DNA from: Castellaniella sp. S9
Lineage (GTDB): Bacteria > Pseudomonadota > Gammaproteobacteria > Burkholderiales > Burkholderiaceae_B
Assembly (NCBI RefSeq): GCF_027257175.1
Contig: NZ_JAPFGD010000013.1
Coordinates: 1 to 64,000, forward strand
Direction: 5' to 3'
Length of the DNA stretch: 64,000 nt
Both the position numbers and the translations under genes were made by a program. Of this stretch, positions 27,755 through 36,959 are shown piece after piece (positions within the stretch are counted from its first letter, which is position 1; every line of letters begins with the position of its first letter). Under the pieces are notes generated by a model, which was given only the letters and a program-made list of their open reading frames with translations, searched no databases and was not told where the DNA came from.

Positions 27755-29089
27755 ATGATTGCACGGTCGAAGTTTCGGGATCGCAGCGTGCGCCGTCCAT
27801 TGTTCCAGATCGCCGCGGCATGCTGCGACCGCCGCGGGATTCATTACGGCTGGGTGGTCGCCGCCGTCGCATTCCTGACCATGCTGTCCTCGGCGGCCGC
27901 CGTGGGTCTGCCCAGCGCATTTCTGGTGCCGCTCAGTGAGGAGTTCGGCTGGGACATCGACCAGATTTCCTCGGCCTTGGCGATCCGTTTCGTGCTGTTC
28001 GGCCTGCTGGGGCCGTTTGCGGCCATCCTGATCGAGCGCTACGGTCTGCGACGCATCATCTGCCTTGCCCTGGTGCTGGTGGCCTGCGGCCTGGGTATGG
28101 CGACGATTATGTCCCAGGTCTGGCACCTGCTGCTGCTCTGGGGCGTGGTGCTGGGGACCGGCGCGGGGTTGACGGCGCTGGTGCTCAGCGCCATCGTGGT
28201 CAATCGCTGGTTCGACCGCCGGCGGGGCCTGGTGCTGGGCCTGCTGACGGCCAGTGCGGCGACCGGCCAGCTGGCCTTCCTGCCGCTGGCGGCCTGGCTG
28301 ATCGAGACGGTGGGCTGGCGCTACGCGGTGGTGCCGGTCATCGTTTGTTGTCTGGTGGTCGCGCTGCTGGCGTTCCTGTTGATGGCGAACCGGCCCGAGG
28401 AGGTCGGCCTGCGGCCGTACGGAGCCGCGCCCAGCGCGGCGCCCGAGCCCGTCGCGACCGGAAGGCCTGGGTTTCGCGAGCCCTTCGTCGCCTTGTTCGA
28501 GGCTTCGCGCAATCCGACGTTCTGGGTATTGTTCGGCACGTTCTTTGTCTGTGGCCTCAGCACCAGCGGGCTGATCCAGACGCACTTCATCACGCTGTGC
28601 GGGGATTTCGGCATGGGTCCCGTGCCGGCCGCCTCGGTGTTGGCCATGATGGGGCTGTTCGATCTGGTGGGCACGGTCCTGTCGGGCTGGCTGTCCGACC
28701 GCTACGACAACCGCAAGCTGCTGTTCTGGTATTACGGCCTGCGCGGCCTGTCCTTGTTCTGGCTGCCGCATTCCGAGTTCTCGCTGGTGGGCCTGTCGGT
28801 GTTCGCCATGTTCTACGGACTGGACTGGATCGCCACGGTGCCGCCGACGGTCAAACTGACGACGGCGGCTTTCGGCAAGGCGCGCGCCGGCATGGTGTTC
28901 GGCTGGATTTTTGCCGGCCACCAGGTGGGCGGCGCGATCGCGGCCTATGGCGCGGGGCTGTCGCGCACCGTGTGGCTGACGTACACGCCGGCCTTGTACG
29001 CGGCCGGGCTGGCGTGCTTCGTGGCGGCGGTGGCCGTGTTCCTGATCCGCCGGCCCGCCGCGCCGACCTTGTCAGCGGCCGGCGCTTGA
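27755..29089 (+). CDS. Major facilitator superfamily transporter (MCT/OFA-like)
   Basis: 444 aa with 12 predicted membrane helices. HYGWVVAAVAFLTMLSSAAAV is the first. The motif between helices 2 and 3 reads LGPFAAILIERYGLRR, and the second-half A-like motif is DRYDNRK. The start HYGW and overall layout resemble the oxalate/formate-antiporter and monocarboxylate branch. Substrate is unknown. The start is uncertain: the ATG at 27755 is directly against a hairpin and has no Shine-Dalgarno, and a GTG at 27788 is an alternative. Confidence 0.85.
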   Translation: MIARSKFRDRSVRRPLFQIAAACCDRRGIHYGWVVAAVAFLTMLSSAAAVGLPSAFLVPLSEEFGWDIDQISSALAIRFVLFGLLGPFAAILIERYGLRRIICLALVLVACGLGMATIMSQVWHLLLLWGVVLGTGAGLTALVLSAIVVNRWFDRRRGLVLGLLTASAATGQLAFLPLAAWLIETVGWRYAVVPVIVCCLVVALLAFLLMANRPEEVGLRPYGAAPSAAPEPVATGRPGFREPFVALFEASRNPTFWVLFGTFFVCGLSTSGLIQTHFITLCGDFGMGPVPAASVLAMMGLFDLVGTVLSGWLSDRYDNRKLLFWYYGLRGLSLFWLPHSEFSLVGLSVFAMFYGLDWIATVPPTVKLTTAAFGKARAGMVFGWIFAGHQVGGAIAAYGAGLSRTVWLTYTPALYAAGLACFVAAVAVFLIRRPAAPTLSAAGA

Positions 29090-29147
29090 CGCAGAATTCG
29101 AGGGGCGTCCTTCAGTAGACTGAATACCCCTTCAAGGAGACCCCCCG

Positions 29148-30269
29148 ATGTCCACACGCACTGTTCCGCCCTTCCGCGCCGACCATGTCGGCAGCTTTCT
29201 GCGGCCCGTCTATCTGCTCGAGGCGCGCGATCGCCACGCCAAGGGCGAGATCGATGCCGCCGCGCTGCGCGCCGTCGAGGACCGCGCCATTACCGAGATC
29301 GTGCGGTTCCAGGAGGACATCGGCCTGAAATCGGTGACGGACGGCGAGTTCCGGCGCACGTACTTCCACCTCGATTTCCTGCGCCAGCTCGATGGCGTGG
29401 TGACCGACGATCCCGTCGTGGTCACGGGCGAGGACGGCGTAGAGCACCTGTCGCCGCCGTCGATTCGCGTCAACGGCAAGGTGCGCCACGCGCGCGACAT
29501 CCAGCGGGCGGATTTCGAGTACCTGGCCAGCCAGGTGTCCGCCGGCCACACGCCCAAGGTCACCATTCCCTCGCCGACCATGCTGCACTTCCGCGGCGGG
29601 CGCGCGGGCATCGACGCCGTGGCCTATCCGGAACTGGAGCCCGAATTCTACGAGGACGTGGCCGAGGCCTACGGCCAGGAACTGCGCAGCCTGTTTGACG
29701 CCGGCTGCCGCTACGTGCAGATGGACGACACCAACCTGGCCTATCTGTGCGACGGCCGCATGCGCGAGGCGGCCAAGGCGCGCGGCGACGATCCGAATGA
29801 ACTGCCGCACCGCTACGCCAAGTTCATCAATCGCGTCGTGGCCCGCAAGCCCGAGGGCATGGTGCTGGCCATGCACCTGTGCCGCGGCAACTTCAAGAGC
29901 ACGTATGCGGCCGAGGGCAACTACGAGCCGGTGGCCGAGGCGCTGTTGTCCGAAATGCACCTGGATGCGTATTTCATGGAATACGACGACGATCGCAGCG
30001 GGGATTTCCGGCCCTTGCGATTCCTGCCGGCCAACAAGATCGTGGTGCTGGGCCTGGTCACGACCAAGTTCGGCGCCCTCGAATCCAAGGACGACCTCAA
30101 GCGCCGCATCGACGAGGCGGCCAGGCATGCGCCGCTGGAGCAGCTCGCCCTGTCGCCGCAGTGCGGCTTCTCGAGCACGGTGCACGGCAACAATGTGGCC
30201 ATCGAGGATCAGCGGGCCAAGCTGCGCCTGGTGGTCGAGACCGCGCGCGAGGTCTGGGGCGACGCCTGA
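29148..30269 (+). CDS. MetE C-terminal-like cobalamin-independent methyltransferase
   Basis: 373 aa. It matches the short MetE-like family (YxjG/YxjH type), which keeps only the catalytic barrel of MetE. Seen are FRADHVGSFLRP at the start, DGEFRRTYFHLDF, the zinc-ligand histidine in MHLCRGN and the cysteine in SPQCGFSS near the end. Such enzymes transfer a methyl group to homocysteine or a related thiol. It has AAGGAG 10 nt before the ATG. No adjacent methionine genes, so the donor is unknown. Confidence 0.88.
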   Translation: MSTRTVPPFRADHVGSFLRPVYLLEARDRHAKGEIDAAALRAVEDRAITEIVRFQEDIGLKSVTDGEFRRTYFHLDFLRQLDGVVTDDPVVVTGEDGVEHLSPPSIRVNGKVRHARDIQRADFEYLASQVSAGHTPKVTIPSPTMLHFRGGRAGIDAVAYPELEPEFYEDVAEAYGQELRSLFDAGCRYVQMDDTNLAYLCDGRMREAAKARGDDPNELPHRYAKFINRVVARKPEGMVLAMHLCRGNFKSTYAAEGNYEPVAEALLSEMHLDAYFMEYDDDRSGDFRPLRFLPANKIVVLGLVTTKFGALESKDDLKRRIDEAARHAPLEQLALSPQCGFSSTVHGNNVAIEDQRAKLRLVVETAREVWGDA

Positions 30270-30316
30270 GGGCATGCCGGTCCTGGCCGGCCGCGGCGCA
30301 CTGGCGGCGGACGGCC

Positions 30317-31264
30317 TCAGGGCCGCCGGGACGGGGCGGCCGCGACGGCGGGCGCGGGGGCGCGGCGCCATTCGAGTGCGCCGATTGCAATGCCGCTGAT
30401 GCAGATCACGGCAATGCCCACCCAGGTGAGGGCGTCCGGGAAATCGCCCCAGACCAGCCAGCCCAGCACCGCGGCGGCGACGATCTGCAGATAGATGAAA
30501 GGCGCCAGCATCGAGGCGGGGGCCATGCGGTAGGCCTGGATCTGCAGGATGTGCCCCAGGGCGCCCCATACGCCTGTGGTCAGCAGCACCAGCCATTCCA
30601 GCAGACCGAATTCCCGTAGGGTCGGCCAGGCAGCCGGCAGCGAGACGGGCAGCGCCAAGGTCAGGCAGATCGCGCCGACACCGCCGCTCCAGACCAGGGT
30701 GGTCATGGGATTGTCGATGGCCACCCGACGCGTGCATAGGTATTGGACGGCAAACAGCATTGCCGTGCACAGGCCGAACGCCACGCCGACGGGGTCCAGC
30801 CCGCTGCCGGGCCGGATGATGATCAGCACGCCCAGGAAGCCGCTGAGCGCCGCGATCCAGCGCGACAGCCGCGCCGGCTCGCCGAGGATCCAGGGGGCGC
30901 AGGCCAGCAGGATGAGGGGCGCGAGGAAATTGATCGAGGTGGCCTCAGCCTGCGGCAGATGTTGCAGTGCTGAAAAAAACGTGAAGGTGGACACGAACAT
31001 CACGGTTCCGCGCAACACTTGGGCGTAGGGCCTTTGTGTGCGCAGCAGCGCTCGCAGGCTGCGCGGGCGTATCAGGGCCAGCACCAGCACGAGGTGGACG
31101 AAAAACCGGACCCAACAGAGAAAGATCAAGGGCAGCCCGGTCGTCAGGATCCATTTGCCGCTGGTATCCAGGCCGGACAGCGACCAGGACGAGAGCACCA
31201 GCAGGCCGATGCCAAAGAGGGGCGAACTGGACGGAATGGTGGGCGCGGATGGGTGAGACGGCAT
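30317..31264 (-). CDS. DMT/EamA-family transporter
   Basis: 315 aa, ten predicted transmembrane helices in two EamA repeats (first about 12-140, second about 155-300). Segments such as FGIGLLVLSSWSLSGLDTSG and the second-repeat ALGHILQIQAYR are typical of the RhaT/EamA branch. It probably exports or imports a small metabolite. The start at 31264 (MPSHPSAP) is preferred over 31294. It is convergent with the MetE-like gene, 47 bp apart, and divergent from narK. Confidence 0.85.
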   Translation of the reverse strand: MPSHPSAPTIPSSSPLFGIGLLVLSSWSLSGLDTSGKWILTTGLPLIFLCWVRFFVHLVLVLALIRPRSLRALLRTQRPYAQVLRGTVMFVSTFTFFSALQHLPQAEATSINFLAPLILLACAPWILGEPARLSRWIAALSGFLGVLIIIRPGSGLDPVGVAFGLCTAMLFAVQYLCTRRVAIDNPMTTLVWSGGVGAICLTLALPVSLPAAWPTLREFGLLEWLVLLTTGVWGALGHILQIQAYRMAPASMLAPFIYLQIVAAAVLGWLVWGDFPDALTWVGIAVICISGIAIGALEWRRAPAPAVAAAPSRRP

Positions 31265-31478
31265 GGTGCGGCGGCAAGGATGCTCCAGACGCACACCTTA
31301 ACCGAAATCCGCCCCGCGCCGTGGCCGTACCGCCGACTATTTCACCGGGCCACGCCCGAATCGGCGGCGCGCGCCCTCCTTCGGCGCGAGGATTAGATAT
31401 AGATCATGAACCCCTTCCGCCCGCGTGGCTAATATGGGCCTGTGCGCTCATCGGCGCGGCACGGTCAGGGAGAGTCTC

Positions 31479-32759
31479 ATGACGCAATACGCATCCGGGC
31501 CATCGGCCTCGAACCAGGGCAGGGCCTTGCGGGTCCTGTTCTCCAGCACATTGGCCTTCACGGTCTGCTTCGCCGTCTGGACGATGTTCTCGGTCCTGGG
31601 CATTCCGCTGAAGGCCGAACTGGACCTGAACGAAACCCAGTTCGGCCTGCTGATCGCCACGCCGGTCCTGACCGGCTCGCTGGTGCGGGTGCCGCTGGGC
31701 TTCCTGACGGACCGCCTGGGTGGGCGCGCCGTCTTCCTGGCCGTCATGCTGGTGTGCGTGCCGCCCTTGTACCTGATGGCCCATGCCACGACCTATGCGC
31801 AGTTTCTGGTGCTGGCGCTGTTCGTCGGCCTGGCCGGCGGGACGTTCTCGGTCGGCACGCCGTATGTCGCGCGCTGGTTCGCGCCCGAACGCCGGGGCTT
31901 TGCCATGGGGGTCTTCGGGGCGGGGAACTCGGGTTCCGCGGTGACGATGTTCGTGGGCCCGGCGATCATCGGTGCCTTTGGCTGGGCCATGCTGCCGCAG
32001 GCCTATGCGGCCCTGATGCTCGGCACCGCGGTGTTGTTCTGGATGTTCAGCCATAGCGATCCGGCGCATCGCGTGCCCTCCGGCGTCTCGTTCACGCAGC
32101 AACTGAAGGTGCTGAGGGATCCCCGGGTGTGGCGTTATTGCCAGTACTACTCGGTGGTGTTCGGCGGCTATGTCGCGCTGGCGCTATGGGCCACCAAATA
32201 CTATGTGGCCGAGTACGGCTTCGATCTGAAGCTGGCGGCCTTGCTGGCGACGATCTTTTCCCTGCCTGGTGGGGTGTTGCGGGCCCTCGGCGGCTGGTTT
32301 TCGGACCGGTTCGGCGCGTACACGGTGACCTGGTGGGTGATGTGGGTGTGCTGGGTGTGCTTCTTTATCCTGTCCTATCCGCAGACGCGCATGGCCATCC
32401 AGACGCAGCACGGCGAGGTCGCCCTGTCCATCGGCCTGAATGCCTGGGTCTTCACCGCCTTGCTGTTCATCGTCGGCGTCGCCATGGCCATCGGCAAGGC
32501 CTCGGTGTTCAAGTTCATCAGCGACGACTATGCGGACAACATCGGCGCGGTATCGGGGGTGGTGGGCCTGGCCGGCGGCCTGGGTGGATTCGTGCTGCCG
32601 ATCATGTTCGGCGCCCTGCTGGACATCACGGGCATCTATTCCAGCGCCTTCATGCTGCTGTATGGGGCCGTATGCGTGTCGCTGGTGTTCATGCACTATT
32701 CGTTTCGCGGCGCCCCGCGCGCGGGTGCGGAATTGCGCGAGGGGCATGCCACGGCCTGA
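31479..32759 (+). CDS. narK: Nitrate/nitrite transporter, NarK type (NNP family)
   Basis: 426 aa, 12 helices. The NNP signatures are seen twice: FGAGNSGSAVTMFVGP in the first half and SGVVGLAGGLGGFVLPIMFG in the second. The arginine in the second helix region (LVRVPLGFLTDRLGGR) and FKFISDDYADNIGAVSG are typical of NarK1-like nitrate/proton symporters or nitrate/nitrite antiporters. The ATG at 31479 has AGGGAGAG in front. No nitrate reductase genes are near, so its physiological partner lies elsewhere. Confidence 0.88.
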   Translation: MTQYASGPSASNQGRALRVLFSSTLAFTVCFAVWTMFSVLGIPLKAELDLNETQFGLLIATPVLTGSLVRVPLGFLTDRLGGRAVFLAVMLVCVPPLYLMAHATTYAQFLVLALFVGLAGGTFSVGTPYVARWFAPERRGFAMGVFGAGNSGSAVTMFVGPAIIGAFGWAMLPQAYAALMLGTAVLFWMFSHSDPAHRVPSGVSFTQQLKVLRDPRVWRYCQYYSVVFGGYVALALWATKYYVAEYGFDLKLAALLATIFSLPGGVLRALGGWFSDRFGAYTVTWWVMWVCWVCFFILSYPQTRMAIQTQHGEVALSIGLNAWVFTALLFIVGVAMAIGKASVFKFISDDYADNIGAVSGVVGLAGGLGGFVLPIMFGALLDITGIYSSAFMLLYGAVCVSLVFMHYSFRGAPRAGAELREGHATA

Positions 32760-32772
32760 AGCGGCCGTGGCC

Positions 32773-33057
32773 TCAGCCGCCGCAGCCGCCGCAGCAATTG
32801 CCGTCCTCGCCGTGCACCGGCTTGAGGGCATGGTAGCCGGCATCCTCGACGGCGACCCGCAGGCGCTGTTTCGAGACCTGCTCGGGGTCGAAGGCCACGG
32901 TGGCTTTTTCGGTGTCCAGCGATACCGAGACGCTGCTCACGCCCTTGATGGCGGACAGCGCGGCGTCCAGTTTATCGGCGCAGGCGGGGCCTTGGAGGCC
33001 TTCGATGCGGATGATCTCGGTGTCCAATCGGGTACGGGTGATGGTTTCGCTTTGCAT
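32773..33057 (-). CDS. Heavy-metal-associated (HMA) domain protein with altered metal site
   Basis: 94 aa. A CopZ-like ferredoxin fold: IIRIEGLQGPACADKLDAAL, then GVSSVSVSLDTEKATVAFDP and LRVAVEDAGYHA. The usual GMxCxxC loop is GPACADK (residues 23-29), so only C26 remains. The C-terminal tail NCCGGCGG (C88, C89, C92) adds a new cysteine cluster. Metal binding would then use a different geometry. The start at 33057 has GAGGAA 5 nt upstream, and the longer frame to 33102 is not needed. It is convergent with narK and divergent from an aldo/keto reductase. Confidence 0.82.
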   Translation of the reverse strand: MQSETITRTRLDTEIIRIEGLQGPACADKLDAALSAIKGVSSVSVSLDTEKATVAFDPEQVSKQRLRVAVEDAGYHALKPVHGEDGNCCGGCGG

Positions 33058-33102
33058 GAGTTCCTCGGGGGTCGGGAAAGCCCACAAATCGGGCGGGGTC
33101 AT

Positions 33103-33123
33103 AGATATAAATAAAATATATCT
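33103..33123. promoter_or_regulatory. A+T-rich inverted repeat in the divergent HMA/AKR spacer
   Basis: Perfect 7-bp arms AGATATA and TATATCT with a 7-bp A+T spacer. It stands out in this G+C-rich genome and lies 46 bp before the HMA start and 59 bp before the reductase start, so it is a good candidate operator for either gene. Confidence 0.5.
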
Positions 33124-33181
33124 TTTGTGCGCGCTAGTATAGCAGCTCTATTTGGAATTCTGAGCCACGGAGGACATAGTG

Positions 33182-34132
33182 ATGCCGACCACTCGCAAGC
33201 TGGGCCGAACGGACCTTGAAATACAGCCTTTGGTCTTCGGTGCCAACGTGCTGGGATGGACCATGGACGAGGCGACGTCGTTTCGCGTCCTCGATGCCTA
33301 CGTCGATGGGGGATTCACCGCCATCGATACGGCCGACTCGTATTCGCGGTGGGTGCCCGGCAACGACAGCGAGAGCGAAAAAATCATAGGCCGCTGGCTG
33401 CACGCCCGCGGCAATCGCGATCGCGTCCTTGTATTGACAAAGGTCGGTTCGGACATGGGTCAGGGAAAGCGTGACCTTTCCTCGGCGTGGATCGAACAGG
33501 CGGTCGAAGGGTCCTTGCGGCGCCTGCAGACGGATTACATCGACCTGTACCAGAGCCACTGGCCGGATCCGACGGTGTCCCACGAGGAAACCCTGCGGGC
33601 CTATGACCGCCTGATCCAGGCGGGCAAGGTCCGCCATATCGGCTGCTCGAATTTCGATGCGGCCCTGTTGGCGCAGGCGCAGTCCGTAGCCGAGGATCTG
33701 GGCCTCGCGCGCTACGAGACCGTCCAGAACGAGCTGAACCTCTATAGCCGCTCGGCCTACGAGGGGCCGGTGCAGGACTTCGTGGTGAAGAACGGCCTGA
33801 GCGCCTTGTCCTATTTCTCGCTCGCCTCGGGATTCCTCACCGGCAAGTATCGCTCGGTGGCGGACCTGGCCGGACGGCCGCGCGGCACCTGGCTCGAAAA
33901 ATACTTCGATGACCGCGGCTTGCGGATTCTGGCGGCACTGGACGAAGTCGCGGGGGCGCGCGGGGTCCAGCAAGCCGAGGTCGCCATTGCCTGGATCAAT
34001 GCCCAGCCGGGCGTCGCGGCCGCGATCGCCTCCGCGACATCGCTGGAACAACTGGATGTGCTGATGCGCGCCGCCCGCCTGCGCTTGACGGATGCCGAGC
34101 TTGCCCGCCTGAATGAGGCCGGCCGCGCCTGA
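33182..34132 (+). CDS. Aldo/keto reductase
   Basis: 316 aa. An NADPH-dependent (beta/alpha)8-barrel oxidoreductase with the complete tetrad D49, Y54 (IDTADSYSRW), K87 (VLTKVG) and H126 (LYQSHWPD). Overall it fits the AKR families that act on small carbonyls, such as the YajO or IolS type. The ATG at 33182 follows GGAGGA; the listed reading can also begin at a GTG one codon earlier. It is followed 4 bp later by dinB, so the two are probably co-transcribed. Confidence 0.88.
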   Translation: MPTTRKLGRTDLEIQPLVFGANVLGWTMDEATSFRVLDAYVDGGFTAIDTADSYSRWVPGNDSESEKIIGRWLHARGNRDRVLVLTKVGSDMGQGKRDLSSAWIEQAVEGSLRRLQTDYIDLYQSHWPDPTVSHEETLRAYDRLIQAGKVRHIGCSNFDAALLAQAQSVAEDLGLARYETVQNELNLYSRSAYEGPVQDFVVKNGLSALSYFSLASGFLTGKYRSVADLAGRPRGTWLEKYFDDRGLRILAALDEVAGARGVQQAEVAIAWINAQPGVAAAIASATSLEQLDVLMRAARLRLTDAELARLNEAGRA

Positions 34133-34136
34133 ATGC

Positions 34137-35267
34137 ATGCAAACCTCAACCCCCCGCCGCATCGCACACTTGGACATGGACGCGTTCTATGCCTCGGTGG
34201 AACTGCTGCGCTATCCGGATCTGCGCGGCAGGCCGGTGGTGATCGGCGGGCGGGGCGATGCGCCGGTCGATGGACGCTATGCATTCCTGCGCGATTACGT
34301 GGGCCGCGGCGTGATCACCACGGCGACGTACGAGGCGCGTGCGCTGGGCGTGCATTCGGCGATGGGGATGATGAAGGCCGCCCAGCTGGCGCCCGACGCC
34401 GTCATGCTGCCGGTGGACTTTCCCGCCTACCGGCATTATTCGCAGCTGTTCAAGGCGGCGGTGGCGACGATCGCCCCCCACATCGAGGATCGCGGGATCG
34501 ACGAGATCTACATCGACCTGAGTGCGCTGGAGGGGTCTTCGGCGGCGCTGGCGCGCCGCATCAAGGCGGCGGTGCGCGAGGCGACGGGCCTGAATTGTTC
34601 GATCGGCATCTCGTCCAACAAGCTGGTGTCCAAGATCGCCTCCGAATTGGACAAGCCCGACGGCATCACGGTGATCGGCCCCGGCGACCTGGAGCGCCGC
34701 ATCTGGCCGCTGCCGGTCTCGCGGATCAACGGCATCGGGCCCAAGGCGACCGTCCGGCTGCAGTCCCTGGGCATTGATACGATTGCACAGCTCGCCGCCG
34801 CGCCGCCTGACCTGCTGCAGGCGAACTTTGGCCTGGCGTATGCGCGCTGGATGGTGGATGCGGCCCACGGCATCGATGAGCGCCCCGTGGTCACCGAATC
34901 CGAGCCCAAGTCGCTCAGCCGCGAGACCACCTTCGAGCGCGACCTGCACGTGCGCCGCGACCGGACGCTGCTGTCAGGGATATTCCGCGAGCTGTGCGTG
35001 CGCCTGGCCGAGGACCTGCGGCGCAAGCGCGTGCGCGGGGCCACGGTGGGGATCAAGCTGCGCTTCGAGGACTTCAGGATCGTGACGCGCGACCTGACGC
35101 TGCCCGAGGCGGTGAACGACGCCGATGCGATTCATCGGGCGGCCGGCCAGTGCCTCAAGCGCGTGGTGCTGGATCGGCGCCTGCGGCTGCTGGGCGTGCG
35201 CGTCAGCAAGCTCGAGCCGGATCTGGGCGATGCCAGGCAGCACCCGGTCCAGCTCGCGCTGTACTGA
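34137..35267 (+). CDS. dinB: DNA polymerase IV (Y-family translesion polymerase)
   Basis: 376 aa. The palm shows HLDMDAFYASVE with catalytic aspartates and the SIDEIY-like DRGIDEIYIDL. The helix-hairpin-helix NGIGPKATVRLQSLG is in the thumb, and the little finger follows. Compared with E. coli DinB there is a longer finger loop around residues 32-48 (GGRGDAPVDGRYAFLRDYVG). The tail does not end in the usual QLxLF clamp motif but in HPVQLALY, which could still bind the clamp. It starts 4 bp after the reductase gene. No LexA box was noticed. Confidence 0.93.
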   Translation: MQTSTPRRIAHLDMDAFYASVELLRYPDLRGRPVVIGGRGDAPVDGRYAFLRDYVGRGVITTATYEARALGVHSAMGMMKAAQLAPDAVMLPVDFPAYRHYSQLFKAAVATIAPHIEDRGIDEIYIDLSALEGSSAALARRIKAAVREATGLNCSIGISSNKLVSKIASELDKPDGITVIGPGDLERRIWPLPVSRINGIGPKATVRLQSLGIDTIAQLAAAPPDLLQANFGLAYARWMVDAAHGIDERPVVTESEPKSLSRETTFERDLHVRRDRTLLSGIFRELCVRLAEDLRRKRVRGATVGIKLRFEDFRIVTRDLTLPEAVNDADAIHRAAGQCLKRVVLDRRLRLLGVRVSKLEPDLGDARQHPVQLALY

Positions 35268-35280
35268 GGACGCGACGTGA

Positions 35281-36792
35281 TCAGCCGTGCGTCGGGAACG
35301 CGAATTCCGGGCCCTTGGATTCGCTGTCGGGCCAGCGCTGCATGACGGATTTCTGGCGGGTGTAAAAGCGCACGCCTTCCTCGCCGTAGATGTGCATGTC
35401 GCCGAACAGGCTGTTCTTCCAGCCGCCGAAGCCGTGCCAGGCCATGGGCACCGGGATGGGGACGTTGATGCCGACCATGCCCACCTGGATGCGGCGCGCG
35501 AATTCGCGCGCCGCGTGGCCGTCGCGCGTGAAGCAGGCGACGCCATTGCCGAAACTGTGTTCGTTGATGATGTGGATGGCGGAATCGATGTCCGGCGCGC
35601 GCACGCAGGACAGCACGGGGCCGAAGATCTCCTCCTGGTAGATGCGCATGGAGGGGGTCACGTGGTCGAACAAGCTGCCGCCGATGAAGAAGCCGTCCTC
35701 GTGTCCCGGCACCTTGAGGTTGCGGCCGTCGAGGACGAGCTGCGCGCCTTCGCTGGTGCCGATGTCCAGATAGTTGCGGATGCGCTGCAGGGCATCCTGG
35801 GTGATGACCGGACCCATTTCGGCGGTCTCGTCCATGCCGTGCGAGACCTTCAGCGCGCGGGCGCGCTCGGCCAGCAGCGGCATGATGCGATCGGCCGCGT
35901 CGCCCACCAGCACGGCGACGGACACGGCCATGCAGCGTTCGCCCGCCGCGCCGTAGGCTGACCCGATGAGGGCGTCGACGGCCTGTCCCAGATCGGCGTC
36001 GGGCATCACGACCATGTGATTCTTGGCGCCCCCCAGGGCCTGGACGCGCTTGCCGTGGCGCGCGCCCTGCTCGTAGATCGAGCGGGCGATCGGGGTCGAG
36101 CCGACGAAGCTCACGGCCTGCACCTCGGGATGGGACAACAGCGCCTCGACGGCCTGTTTGTCGCCCTGGACGACGTTGAACACGCCGTCGGGCAGGCCGG
36201 CTTCGCTGAGCAGCTCGGCGATGCGCAAGGTCACCGAAGGATCGCGCTCGCTGGGCTTGAGGATGAAGCAGTTGCCGGTGACGATGGCCAGCGGGAACAT
36301 CCAGCAGGGCACCATGGCGGGGAAGTTGAACGGCGTGATACCGGCGACCACGCCCAGGGGCTGGCGCATGGTCCAGTTGTCCAGGCCGGTGGCGACCTGT
36401 TCGGTGTAGTCGCCCTTGAGCAATTGTGGGGCGCCGCAGGCGAATTCGATGATGTCGATGCCGCGCGCCACCTCGCCATGCGCGTCGCTGAAGACCTTGC
36501 CGTGCTCGGCGGTGATGATGGCGGCAAGCTCGTCGTGATGGGCGTTGATCAGTTCGAGGAACTTGAACATCACGCGGGCGCGGCGCGGTGCCGGGGTGGC
36601 GGCCCAGGCGGGGAAGGCGGCGGCGGCCGAGCGCACGGCGGCCTCCACGTCCTCGAGACTGGCCAGGCGCAGCTCGCGCGTGACTCCGCCGGTGGCGGGA
36701 TTGTAGATGGGCTGGGTGCGGGTGCCCTGGCCCGGGGTGCGCCGGCCCTGGATGTAGTGGCCGACCTCGGCGGTGTCTGTATAGGCTTGCAT
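35281..36792 (-). CDS. mmsA: Methylmalonate-semialdehyde dehydrogenase (CoA-acylating)
   Basis: 503 aa. It oxidises methylmalonate or malonate semialdehyde to propionyl- or acetyl-CoA in valine, beta-alanine and inositol catabolism. The Rossmann region [19 protein letters not shown] (152-170) and the catalytic C287 in [10 protein letters not shown] are the MmsA pattern. The start at 36792 has AGGAGG. It is divergent from a LysR-type regulator, which is the likely controller, and convergent with dinB. Confidence 0.93.
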   Translation of the reverse strand: MQAYTDTAEVGHYIQGRRTPGQGTRTQPIYNPATGGVTRELRLASLEDVEAAVRSAAAAFPAWAATPAPRRARVMFKFLELINAHHDELAAIITAEHGKVFSDAHGEVARGIDIIEFACGAPQLLKGDYTEQVATGLDNWTMRQPLGVVAGITPFNFPAMVPCWMFPLAIVTGNCFILKPSERDPSVTLRIAELLSEAGLPDGVFNVVQGDKQAVEALLSHPEVQAVSFVGSTPIARSIYEQGARHGKRVQALGGAKNHMVVMPDADLGQAVDALIGSAYGAAGERCMAVSVAVLVGDAADRIMPLLAERARALKVSHGMDETAEMGPVITQDALQRIRNYLDIGTSEGAQLVLDGRNLKVPGHEDGFFIGGSLFDHVTPSMRIYQEEIFGPVLSCVRAPDIDSAIHIINEHSFGNGVACFTRDGHAAREFARRIQVGMVGINVPIPVPMAWHGFGGWKNSLFGDMHIYGEEGVRFYTRQKSVMQRWPDSESKGPEFAFPTHG

Positions 36793-36931
36793 GGGGTGCC
36801 TCCTGGTGGATGATGATGGCCGCGAGTCGGGCGACGATCGGGTGTGCTGTGGGTGGATACACATGAAATCCGAACTGGACACCAGTGTAGGAGCCGCGCC
36901 GAGGCCTTGCATAGCCATGCGGACTGGAATG

Positions 36932-36953
36932 ATTGTTCAATTTAGTGAACAAT
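36932..36953. promoter_or_regulatory. Inverted repeat between mmsA and lysR (LysR-type operator)
   Basis: Perfect 8-bp arms ATTGTTCA / TGAACAAT with a 6-bp centre. It lies directly before the lysR start and 140 bp before mmsA, as expected for the autoregulatory binding site of a LysR-type protein controlling both genes. Confidence 0.75.
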
Positions 36954-36959
36954 GACCCT

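Noticed and set aside
27455-28921. A 488-aa leftward open frame opposite ohr and the MFS gene
   Set aside because: Same signs of a shadow; the rightward genes have clear motifs.
36933-36959. TTG start for the LysR gene
   Set aside because: It lies inside the perfect inverted repeat; the ATG at 36960 gives the family N-terminus.
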